DNA of 64,000 nt from Ruegeria sp. ANG-S4 (GCF_000814005.1 NZ_JWLK01000007.1:62001-126000), one strand, 5' to 3'. Counted from the first letter of the stretch, positions 39,755-50,769 are shown. Notes: generated by a model from the sequence alone, not told the origin. Translations and numbers: made by a program.

Positions 39755-41026
39755 TCAGAAACGCCTCTCGATCCCAATTTCAAAGCCCGACTCGGTGTAG
39801 CTGAACGCCTCGATACCCGACTTCGTCCGCCGGTATGACAAAAGCAGAAACGGCGAAAAGCCGTTTCCAAAGAATAGGTCGTTTTTTTCGACTCTGAGCG
39901 ACCCACCCCATGAGTCCTCGTCCGGATTTCCCGTAAATAGGCTGCTGGGCGTTTTGAATTTCCGGTGCTCGGCAAAAATTGAGGGCCGAAAGGTAAAGCC
40001 TCCGCGGGTATCCACTTGCCCAAAGATTGTAAAACGATGGCGGGTGAAGTTCTCGAATGTGTCGTCGGTGGACTTGTCTTCGTGGAAGTAACTTGCGCCA
40101 ATCACCCCTTTGCCGCCCAGCGAGCGCCGCACACCAATTTCAGCGTCGAATTCGTGCCCGTCCAATCGGTTGGAGGTCGGGTTGTGCAAACGCGCGACAC
40201 TTAGAATTGCAAAAACCGATCCGCCCGATTGATTGCGACGTTCCACGGCAGCCTGTAGGGCGATCCGGTTTTCGTAAACGTTTCCACCCAGCAGGCGGGT
40301 CGAGATGAGGGGACCAAAGGAAGCCGTTGTGTTCTGCGTGAATGTCCGCAACCCGAAACGCGTTCCAAAAACGTAATCGTCGTACTGCGAGGTTGGCGCT
40401 TCGGTTACGTCGAACGTAGCTGAGGCAAAGGCAGATGTGTCGGCACCGAGAATCTGCCAGTTCAACGGTCTGCGAAAATTCGCAGATCCAGTGGCGCGCA
40501 AGCCGATCTCATTCGATGTCTCACGATTCAGCCTGAACGGAAGGGTAAGCCCCGAGAAATCCAGTAATATTTCGTCTGTATCATAGTCTCTCTGATCGCC
40601 GGCATTGGTTATGCCGATGCTGAGGTCCCAATCGAAGCCGCGTCGCGCGTCGATATCGCGGATCAGCCCCAGAACCTTGATGCGAACCGGTTCGGGCAAG
40701 TCACCGGACAAGGCCGTAAAGAACTCGTTTCTGGCGCGGTTCCACTGTCGCGCAAGATAGTATGCAAAGCCAAGCTCAAGCCGGACCCGGACCAAATTCG
40801 GATTTATCGCCAGGATTGACGAGAACTTCTCGATCGCGGCGTCGGAGTTTCCCTGCTCCAGGTCACGCAGCCCACTCAGGAATACGACTTCGATTTGCGA
40901 TTCCTTGGAGAGTGTTTCCGATCTGACATCAATACCATCTTGAGCCAATCCACTGTTGAAAGGAAAGGCCAGTAGTATCCAGCAGACGATCAGAAAAAAT
41001 CTTTTGCGCAATTCACGAGCACCCAA
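39755..41026 (-). CDS. Surface-lipoprotein assembly modifier-like translocon (DUF560/Slam, T11SS)
   Basis: A 423-residue outer-membrane protein with a signal peptide (cleavage near AQ-DG, residue 29). The N-terminal third (about 35-125) is TPR-like helical (EVVFLSGLRDLEQGNSDAAIEKFSSILAINPNLVRVRLELGFAYY), and the rest is alternating strands of a beta-barrel ending FEIGIERRF, a C-terminal Phe signature for BAM insertion. This architecture is that of DUF560/Slam proteins, outer-membrane translocons of the type XI secretion system that export TbpB-barrel cargo. The adjacent divergent gene encodes such a cargo. Family assignment is by pattern, not search. Confidence 0.72.
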   Translation of the reverse strand: MGARELRKRFFLIVCWILLAFPFNSGLAQDGIDVRSETLSKESQIEVVFLSGLRDLEQGNSDAAIEKFSSILAINPNLVRVRLELGFAYYLARQWNRARNEFFTALSGDLPEPVRIKVLGLIRDIDARRGFDWDLSIGITNAGDQRDYDTDEILLDFSGLTLPFRLNRETSNEIGLRATGSANFRRPLNWQILGADTSAFASATFDVTEAPTSQYDDYVFGTRFGLRTFTQNTTASFGPLISTRLLGGNVYENRIALQAAVERRNQSGGSVFAILSVARLHNPTSNRLDGHEFDAEIGVRRSLGGKGVIGASYFHEDKSTDDTFENFTRHRFTIFGQVDTRGGFTFRPSIFAEHRKFKTPSSLFTGNPDEDSWGGSLRVEKNDLFFGNGFSPFLLLSYRRTKSGIEAFSYTESGFEIGIERRF

Positions 41027-41204
41027 CTTAACAGGTCAACCAATACTGCTTCTAAGGCGTGCTCCTGGTTTTGAACAGAGCGCACCCCTCTCGTGTAACG
41101 GCTGTGGCCAAACCGACACGCGAAGATTGTATTTAAAAATTAACTTGTACCCGCTTAATGGAATATTAACCTAGTGCGGAATTTCAAACCAAATTGGAGG
41201 GGAT

Positions 41205-42074
41205 ATGACGACTAATTTTGGTTTTTGTGCAATTGCATTGGTTGCCGGATTTTCATTAAGCGCATGTAGTTCAAGTAGCAGTGGGTCATCAGACGGGGGA
41301 AGCAACGCGACCAGCGAGATTACGCTGCCGCAGAACGGAACGCTCGAACTGGATGGGCAGGCAATTACCGCCGAGGTGGCCGGTACAACCGTGTCGAACA
41401 TTGCCACAAGGCAAACATCGACACTGAGAATGACGACTGAAGACGGTGATATTGTTGCGGCCAGCTTCAGGGCGCCCGCGTCAGGTGTTTCATTGGATTC
41501 CCGTTCTGGCGATTCGCTTGTGCGCAGTTCCAGCGGTGTTCTTTTGGCATTCGACTCGGCGGATCTGAATGATGGCGCGGTGCTCATTGATCCATCCCAA
41601 ACGAGGTTCGAGCATCAGACCTTTGGCGTCTGGCTTGAGGATCGTAACAGACCGGTCGCCGTTGTGGGTGCTGGTTCTTATGGGTACCGCACTGATTCCA
41701 GTGATGTCCCGACGGGCCGGAATGCGACTTACGAAGGCGTCAGCACGGGTATTGCGCTTCTTGCCGATGGCAACGGTTATGTCACAGCTTCGGAAATTGA
41801 GGTAACAACCAACTTCCGAAACGCGACGATCAGAAGTTCTGATACAATCGCAAGTCGGTTGTCTGATGGAACAGTTGTAAATGCGCCCGAGTTGGATTTT
41901 TCCGGGTCGGGTAACGTTTCCGGCAATACCTTTCGCGCCAATATTGCAGGCACGGGCACAAGCGGTACGGCGGATGGTATCTTTTACGGCCGCAACGCCG
42001 AAGAGGTCGGCGGCACATTCCAGGCGACTGGTTCTGGCGGCGTGTCCCATGTCGGAGCCTTTGGCGCCGACTGA
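41205..42074 (+). CDS. Surface-lipoprotein cargo with C-terminal TbpB-type barrel
   Basis: A 289-residue lipoprotein: signal peptide ending LSAC (Cys21), then a Ser/Gly-rich linker (SSSSSGSSDGGSNATSE). The middle carries no motif I recognise. The C-terminal 100 residues are short strands ending with GTADGIFYGRNAEEVGGTFQATGSG, which matches the conserved FxGxxAxExGGxF closure of the TbpB/factor H-binding-type beta-barrel that T11SS translocons recognise. GGAGGG lies 8 nt before the ATG. It faces the DUF560 gene across 178 nt and has its own terminator. Ligand unknown; no transferrin lobe is present. Confidence 0.7.
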   Translation: MTTNFGFCAIALVAGFSLSACSSSSSGSSDGGSNATSEITLPQNGTLELDGQAITAEVAGTTVSNIATRQTSTLRMTTEDGDIVAASFRAPASGVSLDSRSGDSLVRSSSGVLLAFDSADLNDGAVLIDPSQTRFEHQTFGVWLEDRNRPVAVVGAGSYGYRTDSSDVPTGRNATYEGVSTGIALLADGNGYVTASEIEVTTNFRNATIRSSDTIASRLSDGTVVNAPELDFSGSGNVSGNTFRANIAGTGTSGTADGIFYGRNAEEVGGTFQATGSGGVSHVGAFGAD

Positions 42075-42104
42075 TCACTCAAAAGGTGTCACATAGACTA
42101 AACT

Positions 42105-42128
42105 CCGCCGTTTATACGGCGGGGTTTT
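42105..42128 (+). terminator. Intrinsic terminator of the cargo lipoprotein gene
   Basis: CCGCCGT (42105-42111)-TTAT-ACGGCGG (42116-42122) then GGTTTT. Located 31 nt past the lipoprotein stop and 18 nt before the convergent acyltransferase stop. Confidence 0.88.
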
Positions 42129-42145
42129 CGGCCGTCTTCTGAATA

Positions 42146-42850
42146 CTAATTATTGGGCGTCCACGGTGCCCGGCCAACCATCTCATCAGCCTCGGCGGTG
42201 ATCTGGTTCATGTGTTGTTCAAGGCTTAACCGCAGGGTTTCGATTTGATCTTCACTCGCCTTGCGTGGGACCTTTTCGGTCCACTCACGGCACAGAAAAA
42301 CGCCCTCATTCCGCCATGGACGGGGCATCAAAAGGCGATCCCAGGTGCCAGCTTCGCGACCATGACGGGCGGAAAAGGTGATCCCGAAAACGCGCTTGCC
42401 GGATGTGCGCGCCCAGATCAGAGGCACGTTCGACGATACGCGCTCGGGCCCGCGCGGGCCGTCGGCAGCAATGCCAATGGATATTCCCTGTTTCATTTTT
42501 CCCAGAACTTCGCGGGACAGCGCCACATGACGCTTTTTGCTGGCCATGGCAATCGTATCCATTCCGAACAGGCTTTGCACACGGCCAACCATGCTGCCGG
42601 CGCGGGCGGACGACGTGATCGAACAGATACGCCCCTTGTCCAGCGGGAAGAAATACGGGGACTGCGCCAGACGTTGGTGCCAAAGAACGACGATCACAGG
42701 TTCGTCCTGTTCGACCAGTTGGTCCAGTTCTTCATACCCGATCCGTTCCCAGCGCGTATTGCGATGAACCATCCGGATATATGTCGCAATTCTGCGTGCG
42801 ACCCAGTTCAGAATGGTTTCGCTGTCGGCGATTTTCTTGCGGAAGCTCAC
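42146..42850 (-). CDS. DUF374 family acyltransferase (LPS/lipid acyltransferase-like)
   Basis: A 234-residue PlsC-superfamily protein of the DUF374 type. Starts at GTG 42850 (VSFRKKIADSE), preceded by AAAGGA at 7 nt, matching the family start; an ATG 81 nt earlier in frame is not supported. Catalytic histidine block VLWHQRL near residue 54, SSARAGSMVGRV and the acceptor block GIAADGPRGP near residue 128 are visible. DUF374 proteins are thought to act on lipid A or lysophospholipids. No membrane segment is obvious. Confidence 0.85.
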   Translation of the reverse strand: MSFRKKIADSETILNWVARRIATYIRMVHRNTRWERIGYEELDQLVEQDEPVIVVLWHQRLAQSPYFFPLDKGRICSITSSARAGSMVGRVQSLFGMDTIAMASKKRHVALSREVLGKMKQGISIGIAADGPRGPERVSSNVPLIWARTSGKRVFGITFSARHGREAGTWDRLLMPRPWRNEGVFLCREWTEKVPRKASEDQIETLRLSLEQHMNQITAEADEMVGRAPWTPNN

Positions 42851-42995
42851 GGCGTGGTCCTTTGTCCCGGGCGAGGCATGTCTTACTGAACCTGACGTCA
42901 GGCGCAATGATTTTGTCATTGATCCGCGCATGTGTGATTTAGGAAAAAACCCTCTTGAGTCCGCTGCGCGGCTGGAATATCTGGGGGCGCACCGT

Positions 42996-43071
42996 AGGGG
43001 TATAGCTCAGTTGGTAGAGCGACGGTCTCCAAAACCGTAGGTCGCGGGTTCGAACCCTGCTGCCCCTGCCA
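42996..43071 (+). tRNA. tRNA-Trp (CCA anticodon)
   Basis: 76 nt including an encoded CCA at 43069-43071. Acceptor stem AGGGGTA/TGCCCCT (one G-U), D arm AGCTCAGTTGGTAGAGC, anticodon loop CTCCAAA with CCA at 43029-43031, and T arm GTCGCGGGTTCGAACCCTGC. In many Rhodobacteraceae tRNA-Trp lies between tuf and secE-nusG; here secE and nusG are absent. Confidence 0.97.
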
Positions 43072-43205
43072 TCCCTTAAGATTTAATCAATACACCCCGG
43101 TCTGAGGTCAGTTGTCCGGACGTTGATGTGCTGATGGTGGTTTCCACCGCCCGACCAATGGCATAAAGTCCCGGCACGTCCGCAGTCTTTCATTCAAGAG
43201 GTAAC

Positions 43206-44333
43206 ATGTCGCGATTCGATGGGTATTTCCTGCGACAGTTATTGGTGCTGTTTGGGTTCTTTACCCTGGTACTGGTGGGCGTTTTCTGGATCACGCGTTC
43301 GGTCAGTCTGTTCGACCGTGTCATTAGCGGCGGACAGTCCGCTTTGGTGTTTCTTGAGTTTACGGCGCTGACTTTGCCGACGCTTATCCGAACGGTGATG
43401 CCGATGGCGGTTTTTGCTGCCGCTGTTTATGCCACCAATCGGTTAAGCCGGGAAAGCGAGCTGACCGTGATGCTGGCAACCGGATCCAGCCCCTGGCGGC
43501 TGGCGCGCGCCGTGTTTGCCTTTGGTTTGTGCACCGGCCTGATGATGGCGGTGATCAGCGTCTTTCTGCGGCCTGCCTCGTTGGATCAATTGGAACGGCG
43601 TCAGGCCGAGGTCGCAGGTGATGTGACGGCGCAATTGCTCAACGAAGGCGAGTTTATGCACCCGACGCCCGGTGTGACGGTTTACATCGGACGCGTGGAT
43701 CTGGATGGCACTTTGCACGAGGTATTTGTGTCCGATGGGCGAGACCGGGAAAACCCCGTCAGCTATTCAAGCGCCACGGCGTATCTTGTGAATTCCGGCG
43801 GCGGGGTCAATCTGGTGATGGTTGACGGGATCGCGCTGCGACTTGATCGCAATGGCAACCGCTTGTCATCGACGCTGTTTCAGGATGCGACCTATGACAT
43901 CTCGACGATGGCGGAAAGTTCAGAACAAAACAGGCGCAGTCTGGAAGCGATTCCAACATCCGAGCTGTTCAAGGATCGCGATTCAGTGGCCGAACTGGAT
44001 TGGCACACCGAAGGTCAATTGGTCGAAGAGTTGCATCAACGGTTCTCATGGATCGCCATCAACATCGCCGTTGCGCTGGTTGGATATTCGGCCCTGATGC
44101 TTGGCAGCTTTTCGCGGTTCGGGCTTTGGCCACAGATCTTTGTGGCCTTTACCATTCTCGTCCTTCTGGAAGGGTTTCGCGGAATGGTTTCGCCTGTCGT
44201 GATCGCAGATCCTAAGCTTTGGCCGGTTCTATACCTGCCATCCGGCCTTGGCGTTGCCCTGTCCGTGGTGTTCCTTTTGATGGCAGGGCGGCCCCTGTTA
44301 AGGAAGCGACCTACTCCAGATCCGGTGAGGTAA
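43206..44333 (+). CDS. lptF: LPS export permease LptF
   Basis: A 375-residue YjgP/YjgQ-family permease that pulls LPS from the inner membrane into the Lpt bridge. Six membrane segments in the expected 3+3 split flank a periplasmic beta-jellyroll (about 125-265). The opening FDGYFLRQLLVLFGFFTLVLVGVFWITRSVSLFDRV is typical of LptF. Its usual partner lptG does not follow; an agmatinase gene converges instead. LptF and LptG form a heterodimer, so lptG should be elsewhere. Confidence 0.9.
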   Translation: MSRFDGYFLRQLLVLFGFFTLVLVGVFWITRSVSLFDRVISGGQSALVFLEFTALTLPTLIRTVMPMAVFAAAVYATNRLSRESELTVMLATGSSPWRLARAVFAFGLCTGLMMAVISVFLRPASLDQLERRQAEVAGDVTAQLLNEGEFMHPTPGVTVYIGRVDLDGTLHEVFVSDGRDRENPVSYSSATAYLVNSGGGVNLVMVDGIALRLDRNGNRLSSTLFQDATYDISTMAESSEQNRRSLEAIPTSELFKDRDSVAELDWHTEGQLVEELHQRFSWIAINIAVALVGYSALMLGSFSRFGLWPQIFVAFTILVLLEGFRGMVSPVVIADPKLWPVLYLPSGLGVALSVVFLLMAGRPLLRKRPTPDPVR

Positions 44334-44368
44334 GGGTATCAAGCCGAGCTGAGCGCGTTTGCCAATCT

Positions 44369-45211
44369 CTAACACGCCGCCATCAGGCGATAGACGATCT
44401 GGGCGGCCGTGAAATCCCACGCCGCATTGCCGTCTGGGGCAAGTTCGACCACGTCAAAGCCGACGCATTTGCGGCCTTTCAAGGCATGTTCGACCAGATG
44501 CAGGGCCTGATAGTAGCCCAGGCCCCCCGGCACCGGTGTGCCGGTTGCGGGCATGAGCGACGGGTCGAGCCCGTCGACGTCAAAGCTGACATAGACCAGT
44601 TCGGGGAAATCGCCCGGCAAATCGACGGAATGGATGTTGCCCGTGACCAACTCCTCGGCATCCACATGGAAGACGTGATTTCTAAGACGGCTCTGCGCTT
44701 CTTCGGTCGAAAAGGCACGGACGCCGAATTGAGCGAGCCTGATGCCTTCTTCTGCGAGCAGATGCATGACCGAGGCATGACTGTGTTTCTTGCCCTGGTA
44801 CGCGTCGCGCAGGTCGGCATGTGCGTCGATCTGGACGACGCCGATAGGTTGCTTGAGCGCACGTGCCACGCCCATCACCGCGCCGAAGCTGAGCGAATGC
44901 TCACCGCCCAGCGTGACAGGTACTTTGCCCGTTTGAACCGCAGCCTCGGTGCGTTGGGCAAGGCGCTCCATCACCTCGGGCTGCGGGCCGTCGCAATCCA
45001 ACGGAGACTCGGTAAAGATCCCTTCGACGCATGGCTCTGCGTGGCCGGTGATACGTTCAAGTTCATTGCTGGCTTCGATGATCGCATCGGGGCCTTTGGC
45101 GGTGCCTGATCCGTAGGACACAGTGCGCTCCAGCGGAACCGGGATCACGCGGAACCGGGCGTCCTCGGTCCGTTCGGACGCGGTAAGTTCGCTATCGAGA
45201 AAAACACTCAT
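44369..45211 (-). CDS. speB: Agmatinase-like ureohydrolase
   Basis: A 280-residue arginase-superfamily enzyme expected to convert agmatine to putrescine and urea. Mn-binding motifs are complete: GGEHS (near 102), QIDAHADLR (near 126) and SFDVDGLDPSLMPATGTPVPGG (near 210). Substrate is inferred from the arginine decarboxylase gene in the same run rather than from the sequence alone. It overlaps the nspC gene by 4 nt and is the last of four genes. The urea produced could feed the urease encoded 18 kb away. Confidence 0.9.
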   Translation of the reverse strand: MSVFLDSELTASERTEDARFRVIPVPLERTVSYGSGTAKGPDAIIEASNELERITGHAEPCVEGIFTESPLDCDGPQPEVMERLAQRTEAAVQTGKVPVTLGGEHSLSFGAVMGVARALKQPIGVVQIDAHADLRDAYQGKKHSHASVMHLLAEEGIRLAQFGVRAFSTEEAQSRLRNHVFHVDAEELVTGNIHSVDLPGDFPELVYVSFDVDGLDPSLMPATGTPVPGGLGYYQALHLVEHALKGRKCVGFDVVELAPDGNAAWDFTAAQIVYRLMAAC

Positions 45212-46377
45212 GAAAGGCGGTCCTTAAAATCGTCATAACCGAACTGCTTGATGATCTTCAGCGCGTCCGTTTCGCTGTTCCACAGGGCGATCGCGGGGAG
45301 AGGCACCCCGTTGAAGGTGTTGGTTTTGACCATCGAGTAATGCGCCTGATCGAGAAAGGCGAAACGTTGGCCGATTTCCAGCGGTTCTTCCCATGTGTAA
45401 TCGCCGATCACATCACCTGCCAGGCAGGACGGCCCGCCCAGACGATAAGTGTGCCCTGCCTTGGCCTCGTCCATCAGGGCGGGGCGATAGGGGGCTTCGA
45501 TCACATCGGGCATGTGGCATGTGGCGGAGATATCGGTGATAGCCAGATTCATGCCATTGGTGGGCAGGTCGAGGATTTCGCCCACCAGAATACCAGCGTC
45601 CAGTGCCACGGCCTCACCGGGTTCGAGATAGACATCGATTCCGTACGTCGCACGGATGTCTTTGATAAAGGCCACCAGTCCGGCGCGGTCATAATCGCCA
45701 CGCGTAATGTGATGGCCACCGCCGAAGTTGAGCCATTTGAGCTGGCCCATGAAAGGCGCAAGCTTTGGCTTAACCGCCTGCCACGTGCGCAGCAACGGTT
45801 CGAACCCCTGTTCGCAGAGCGTGTGCATATGCAGGCCGTCCACGCCGGCCAACGCCGTTTCGGTCAACTGGCTGATCGGTGTGCCCAAACGCGAACACGG
45901 CGCGCAGGGATCGTATTTGGGGATTTCACCCTCCGAGTGTTCCGGGTTGATGCGCAGGCCGACCTGAACCTTGGCGGTCTGGGCCTTGGTCTGAAACCGA
46001 TCTTTTTGTGCCCGAGAGTTGAAGATGATGTGGTCAGATAGCGACAGGATTTCGTCGATATCTGCATCCTTGTAGCCAGCGCAGAAGGTCGCGACCTCAC
46101 CGCCGTATTCTTCGCGGCCAAGTCGGGCCTCGTAGACGCCGCTGGCGCAGGTACCGCCGAGATGCTGGCGCACCAATGGCGCCAGGGAAAACATCGAAAA
46201 CGCCTTGAGCGCGCTGAGGATGTGCGCACCGGATCGGTTGCCGATATCCGATAAGATCGTCAGGTTGCGCTCGACAGCCTTTTCGTCAACCACGAAGCAG
46301 GGGCTGGGCACACGGCTGAGGTCGAAACTGCGCAAAGCTCCAGCGTCTCCGGCCTGTGTGGTCATCATGTCGGACAT
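45208..46377 (-). CDS. nspC: Carboxynorspermidine/carboxyspermidine decarboxylase
   Basis: A 389-residue PLP enzyme (alanine-racemase fold) that decarboxylates carboxyspermidine to spermidine, or the nor- homologue. The PLP lysine lies in ALKAFSMFSL (near residue 58), and EHSEGEIPKYDPCAPCSRLG and WLNFGGGHHITR identify NspC rather than LysA. Starts at ATG 46377; two further Met codons follow at residues 4 and 5. Coupled to speB by ATGA overlap. Confidence 0.93.
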   Translation of the reverse strand: MSDMMTTQAGDAGALRSFDLSRVPSPCFVVDEKAVERNLTILSDIGNRSGAHILSALKAFSMFSLAPLVRQHLGGTCASGVYEARLGREEYGGEVATFCAGYKDADIDEILSLSDHIIFNSRAQKDRFQTKAQTAKVQVGLRINPEHSEGEIPKYDPCAPCSRLGTPISQLTETALAGVDGLHMHTLCEQGFEPLLRTWQAVKPKLAPFMGQLKWLNFGGGHHITRGDYDRAGLVAFIKDIRATYGIDVYLEPGEAVALDAGILVGEILDLPTNGMNLAITDISATCHMPDVIEAPYRPALMDEAKAGHTYRLGGPSCLAGDVIGDYTWEEPLEIGQRFAFLDQAHYSMVKTNTFNGVPLPAIALWNSETDALKIIKQFGYDDFKDRLS

Positions 46378-46404
46378 GTCTGGTGTCTCCGTTGGGTGGA
46401 GAGG

Positions 46405-46452
46405 CCGGGGGCGCTGCCCCCGGACCCCCGGAGTATTTGGAAAAAGATGAAG
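46405..46452 (-). repeat. Dispersed 3' palindromic element, copy 2
   Basis: Read on the minus strand it starts right after the stop of the saccharopine-dehydrogenase-like gene: CTTCATCT-N6-AAATAYYCCGGGGG, then a perfect hairpin CCGGGGGC/GCCCCCGG (46405-46423). Same motif as 28827-28894. It likely attenuates transcription between that gene and nspC. Confidence 0.65.
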
Positions 46453-47664
46453 TCAGAACTTGACTGGGCCGTCGAGTTCGTGGACCTGCCACGGCAGGCC
46501 GTGGGTGTTCAGCATGTCCATGAAGTCATCCGGGTCGAGCTGTTCCATGTTCCACACCCCCGGGTCGCGCCAATTGCCCTTCAGCACTTGGGCCGCGCCG
46601 ATCATGGCGGGGACGCCGGTGGTGTAACTGACGGCCTGACTGCCGACTTCGGCATAGCATTCTTCGTGGTCGCAGATGTTGTAGATGTAGAAGGTTTTCT
46701 CACCCGAGCTGTCCTTGGCCTGACCCGTGGCGATATCGCCGATGCACGCCTTGCCTTTGGTTTCTGCGCCCAGATCACCGGGATCGGGCAGAAGGGTTTT
46801 CAGGAACTGGATCGGGATGATTTCCTTGCCGTCATGCATCACCGGATCGATTCGGGTCATGCCAACGTTTTCCAGTACCTTGGCGTGGGTGATATAGGCG
46901 TCGCCGAAGGTCATCCAGAAGCGGGCGCGCTCGATCTCGGGGAAGTGGGTGCTGAGCGACTCCAGTTCCTCGTGATACATCAGGTACATGTTCTTTGGGC
47001 CGATGGCAGGGAAGTCGAACTCGACCTTGTGGGTCATTGCGGGGCTGTGCTGCCACGCGCCGTTTTCCCAGTGGCGCACTTCGGCCAGCACTTCGCGCAG
47101 GTTGATTTCCGGGTTGAAGTTGGTGGCGAACTCCTGATCGTTGCTGCCGCCATTGGCGTCCAGCACGTCGATCTGGCGGATCGTGTCCAGCTTGTGTTTC
47201 TTGAGCCATTTGGCAAATACGCTGGTCACGCCCGGATCGAAGCCCGAGCCGAGGATGGCGGTCAGGCCAGCCTCTTTGAACCGGTCTTGATACGCCCATT
47301 GCCAGTGGTATTCGAATTTGGCCTCATCTTCGGGCTCATAATTGGCGGTGTCCAGATAATGGCATCCTGCTTCAAGGCAGGCGTCCATCAGCACCAGATC
47401 CTGATAGGGCAGGGCGAGGTTCACGAGGATTTCGGCGCCGGTTTCGCGGATCAGCTTCACCGTGTCTTCGACCTTGTAAGCATCCAGTTCCGCCGTGGCG
47501 ATATCGACGCCCACACGTTCCTTCACTGCTTTGGCGATGGCGTCGCATTTCGATTTGGTACGACTAGCCAGAGTGATTTCGGTGAAGATGTCCGAATTCA
47601 TCGCCATCTTGTGCACAGCGGCGTGGGATACGCCGCCTGCGCCGACAACCAGTGTTTTGCCCAT
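46453..47664 (-). CDS. Carboxynorspermidine synthase (saccharopine dehydrogenase family)
   Basis: A 403-residue NADPH enzyme that reductively condenses aspartate semialdehyde with putrescine (or diaminopropane) to carboxyspermidine. N-terminal Rossmann motif VVGAGGVSHAAVHKMA, then SRTKSKCDAI, and the ILGSGFDPGVTSVFAKW and DPVMHDGKEIIPIQFLKTLLPDPGDLG blocks typical of this branch of the saccharopine dehydrogenase family. Paired with nspC. Called CANSDH or CASDH; no symbol is settled. Confidence 0.93.
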   Translation of the reverse strand: MGKTLVVGAGGVSHAAVHKMAMNSDIFTEITLASRTKSKCDAIAKAVKERVGVDIATAELDAYKVEDTVKLIRETGAEILVNLALPYQDLVLMDACLEAGCHYLDTANYEPEDEAKFEYHWQWAYQDRFKEAGLTAILGSGFDPGVTSVFAKWLKKHKLDTIRQIDVLDANGGSNDQEFATNFNPEINLREVLAEVRHWENGAWQHSPAMTHKVEFDFPAIGPKNMYLMYHEELESLSTHFPEIERARFWMTFGDAYITHAKVLENVGMTRIDPVMHDGKEIIPIQFLKTLLPDPGDLGAETKGKACIGDIATGQAKDSSGEKTFYIYNICDHEECYAEVGSQAVSYTTGVPAMIGAAQVLKGNWRDPGVWNMEQLDPDDFMDMLNTHGLPWQVHELDGPVKF

Positions 47665-47686
47665 GGGGTCGTCTCCTCTCAGGGGG

Positions 47687-49576
<1,890 letters not shown>

Positions 49577-49676
49577 TCAGGTTCGTCCTTCGCTGTGGGG
49601 TGCCGGATTTGCGCCCGCCAATACGGCAGCAGCTTGATTCGTCCAAGTGTAATCTATGGGCCGCCAAATTCAGGAA

Positions 49677-50765
49677 CTAAATTCCGGTCTGCACCGGTAC
49701 CAGATGATTGTCCCATTGGCATTCGGACAAAGCCATCCGTTCGGTCCGCGTTTCGGACAGTCGTCCGACCTGGCCAGTCCCGGTCGTATAGACCAAACCG
49801 TCTGGCCCTGCGCCCAATCCGCAGACGTCCTCCAAAGCATAGGCAGCTTTGAATGAACCGCTTTCCACGTCAAACCCGTGCAATGAATTTCCGCGCGGGC
49901 AAGTGATCGCGACGGTTTGGTTGTTCGATGAAAAGGCTACGCTGCCGGCATAGCCCTGCAAGGTGCTCTGGTCACTGTCTCCGGCTGCCAGCAGAACGGG
50001 TGTTCCGCCACGCTGATGCAGGCCCAGCAGCGGAGGGTGTTCGGACAAGTCGCCTTGCCACTGCATCGCAAATGCAACGAGGCCGTCATCGCGCACCGCC
50101 AGATGTCGGATCGAGTTCTTTCGCAGCCGATGCGGAAGCTCGACCTGTTCAATGACCGATCCATTCAGATCGCAATAGGTCAGATTTGGGCGCATCGTCG
50201 GCAGGTTCAGTTTTGTCCGGCCGGTATCCGGATGGGTCTCGATGCCACCATTGGCGATGGCGATCGAAGCGCCATCTGGCATCAGAACGATGTCGTGCGG
50301 GCCTATTCCGCCCGAGCTGAAGGAGCCCAGTCGGGCGTATCCATTGCCGACATCCCAGACCCCGATCATTCCATCGCCCTGTTCAAACCGGTTTTCTGTT
50401 GTGAACAACAATCGGCCATCGGTCGAGAACGTCCCATGACCGTAAAAGTGATGCCCCGGCGGGGCCGAAAGGCGCGCGACTTCTGAACCTGATGTACAGT
50501 CAATGACCAGCGCGAACGTTCCGGGGCGTCGCGCAAAAGCGACCGCCTGGGCATATTGCGGGTGGGCTGCAGCGGCGTGGCCTCTTCCCGGCAAGGGCAG
50601 CGTGAAGACAACCGCGCCCGACGCGGTCAATCCCGCAAGCCGATAGGACCCGTCTGGAAACAAGGCCGCGGCTAGAAAATCGGGTGCCCCTACAGCAGAC
50701 CAACCTGGCATTGGGCCTAGACTGGCTGCGGCAAGCCCCTGCAGGAAACGGCGGCGGCTGGTCAT
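49677..50765 (-). CDS. DUF1513 periplasmic protein with Tat-type signal
   Basis: A 362-residue protein starting at ATG 50765 (MTSRRRFLQGLAAASLG), a Tat signal; the frame is open for 88 more codons upstream without support. The mature region is a repetitive beta-propeller-like sequence (for example GTFSTDGRLLFTTENRFEQGDGMIGVWDV and GIGPHDIVLMPDGASIAIANGGI), which is DUF1513. It is the last gene of the imelysin/di-heme block and overlaps nothing. The family is often found beside imelysins. Confidence 0.85.
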   Translation of the reverse strand: MTSRRRFLQGLAAASLGPMPGWSAVGAPDFLAAALFPDGSYRLAGLTASGAVVFTLPLPGRGHAAAAHPQYAQAVAFARRPGTFALVIDCTSGSEVARLSAPPGHHFYGHGTFSTDGRLLFTTENRFEQGDGMIGVWDVGNGYARLGSFSSGGIGPHDIVLMPDGASIAIANGGIETHPDTGRTKLNLPTMRPNLTYCDLNGSVIEQVELPHRLRKNSIRHLAVRDDGLVAFAMQWQGDLSEHPPLLGLHQRGGTPVLLAAGDSDQSTLQGYAGSVAFSSNNQTVAITCPRGNSLHGFDVESGSFKAAYALEDVCGLGAGPDGLVYTTGTGQVGRLSETRTERMALSECQWDNHLVPVQTGI

Positions 50766-50769
50766 CGCT

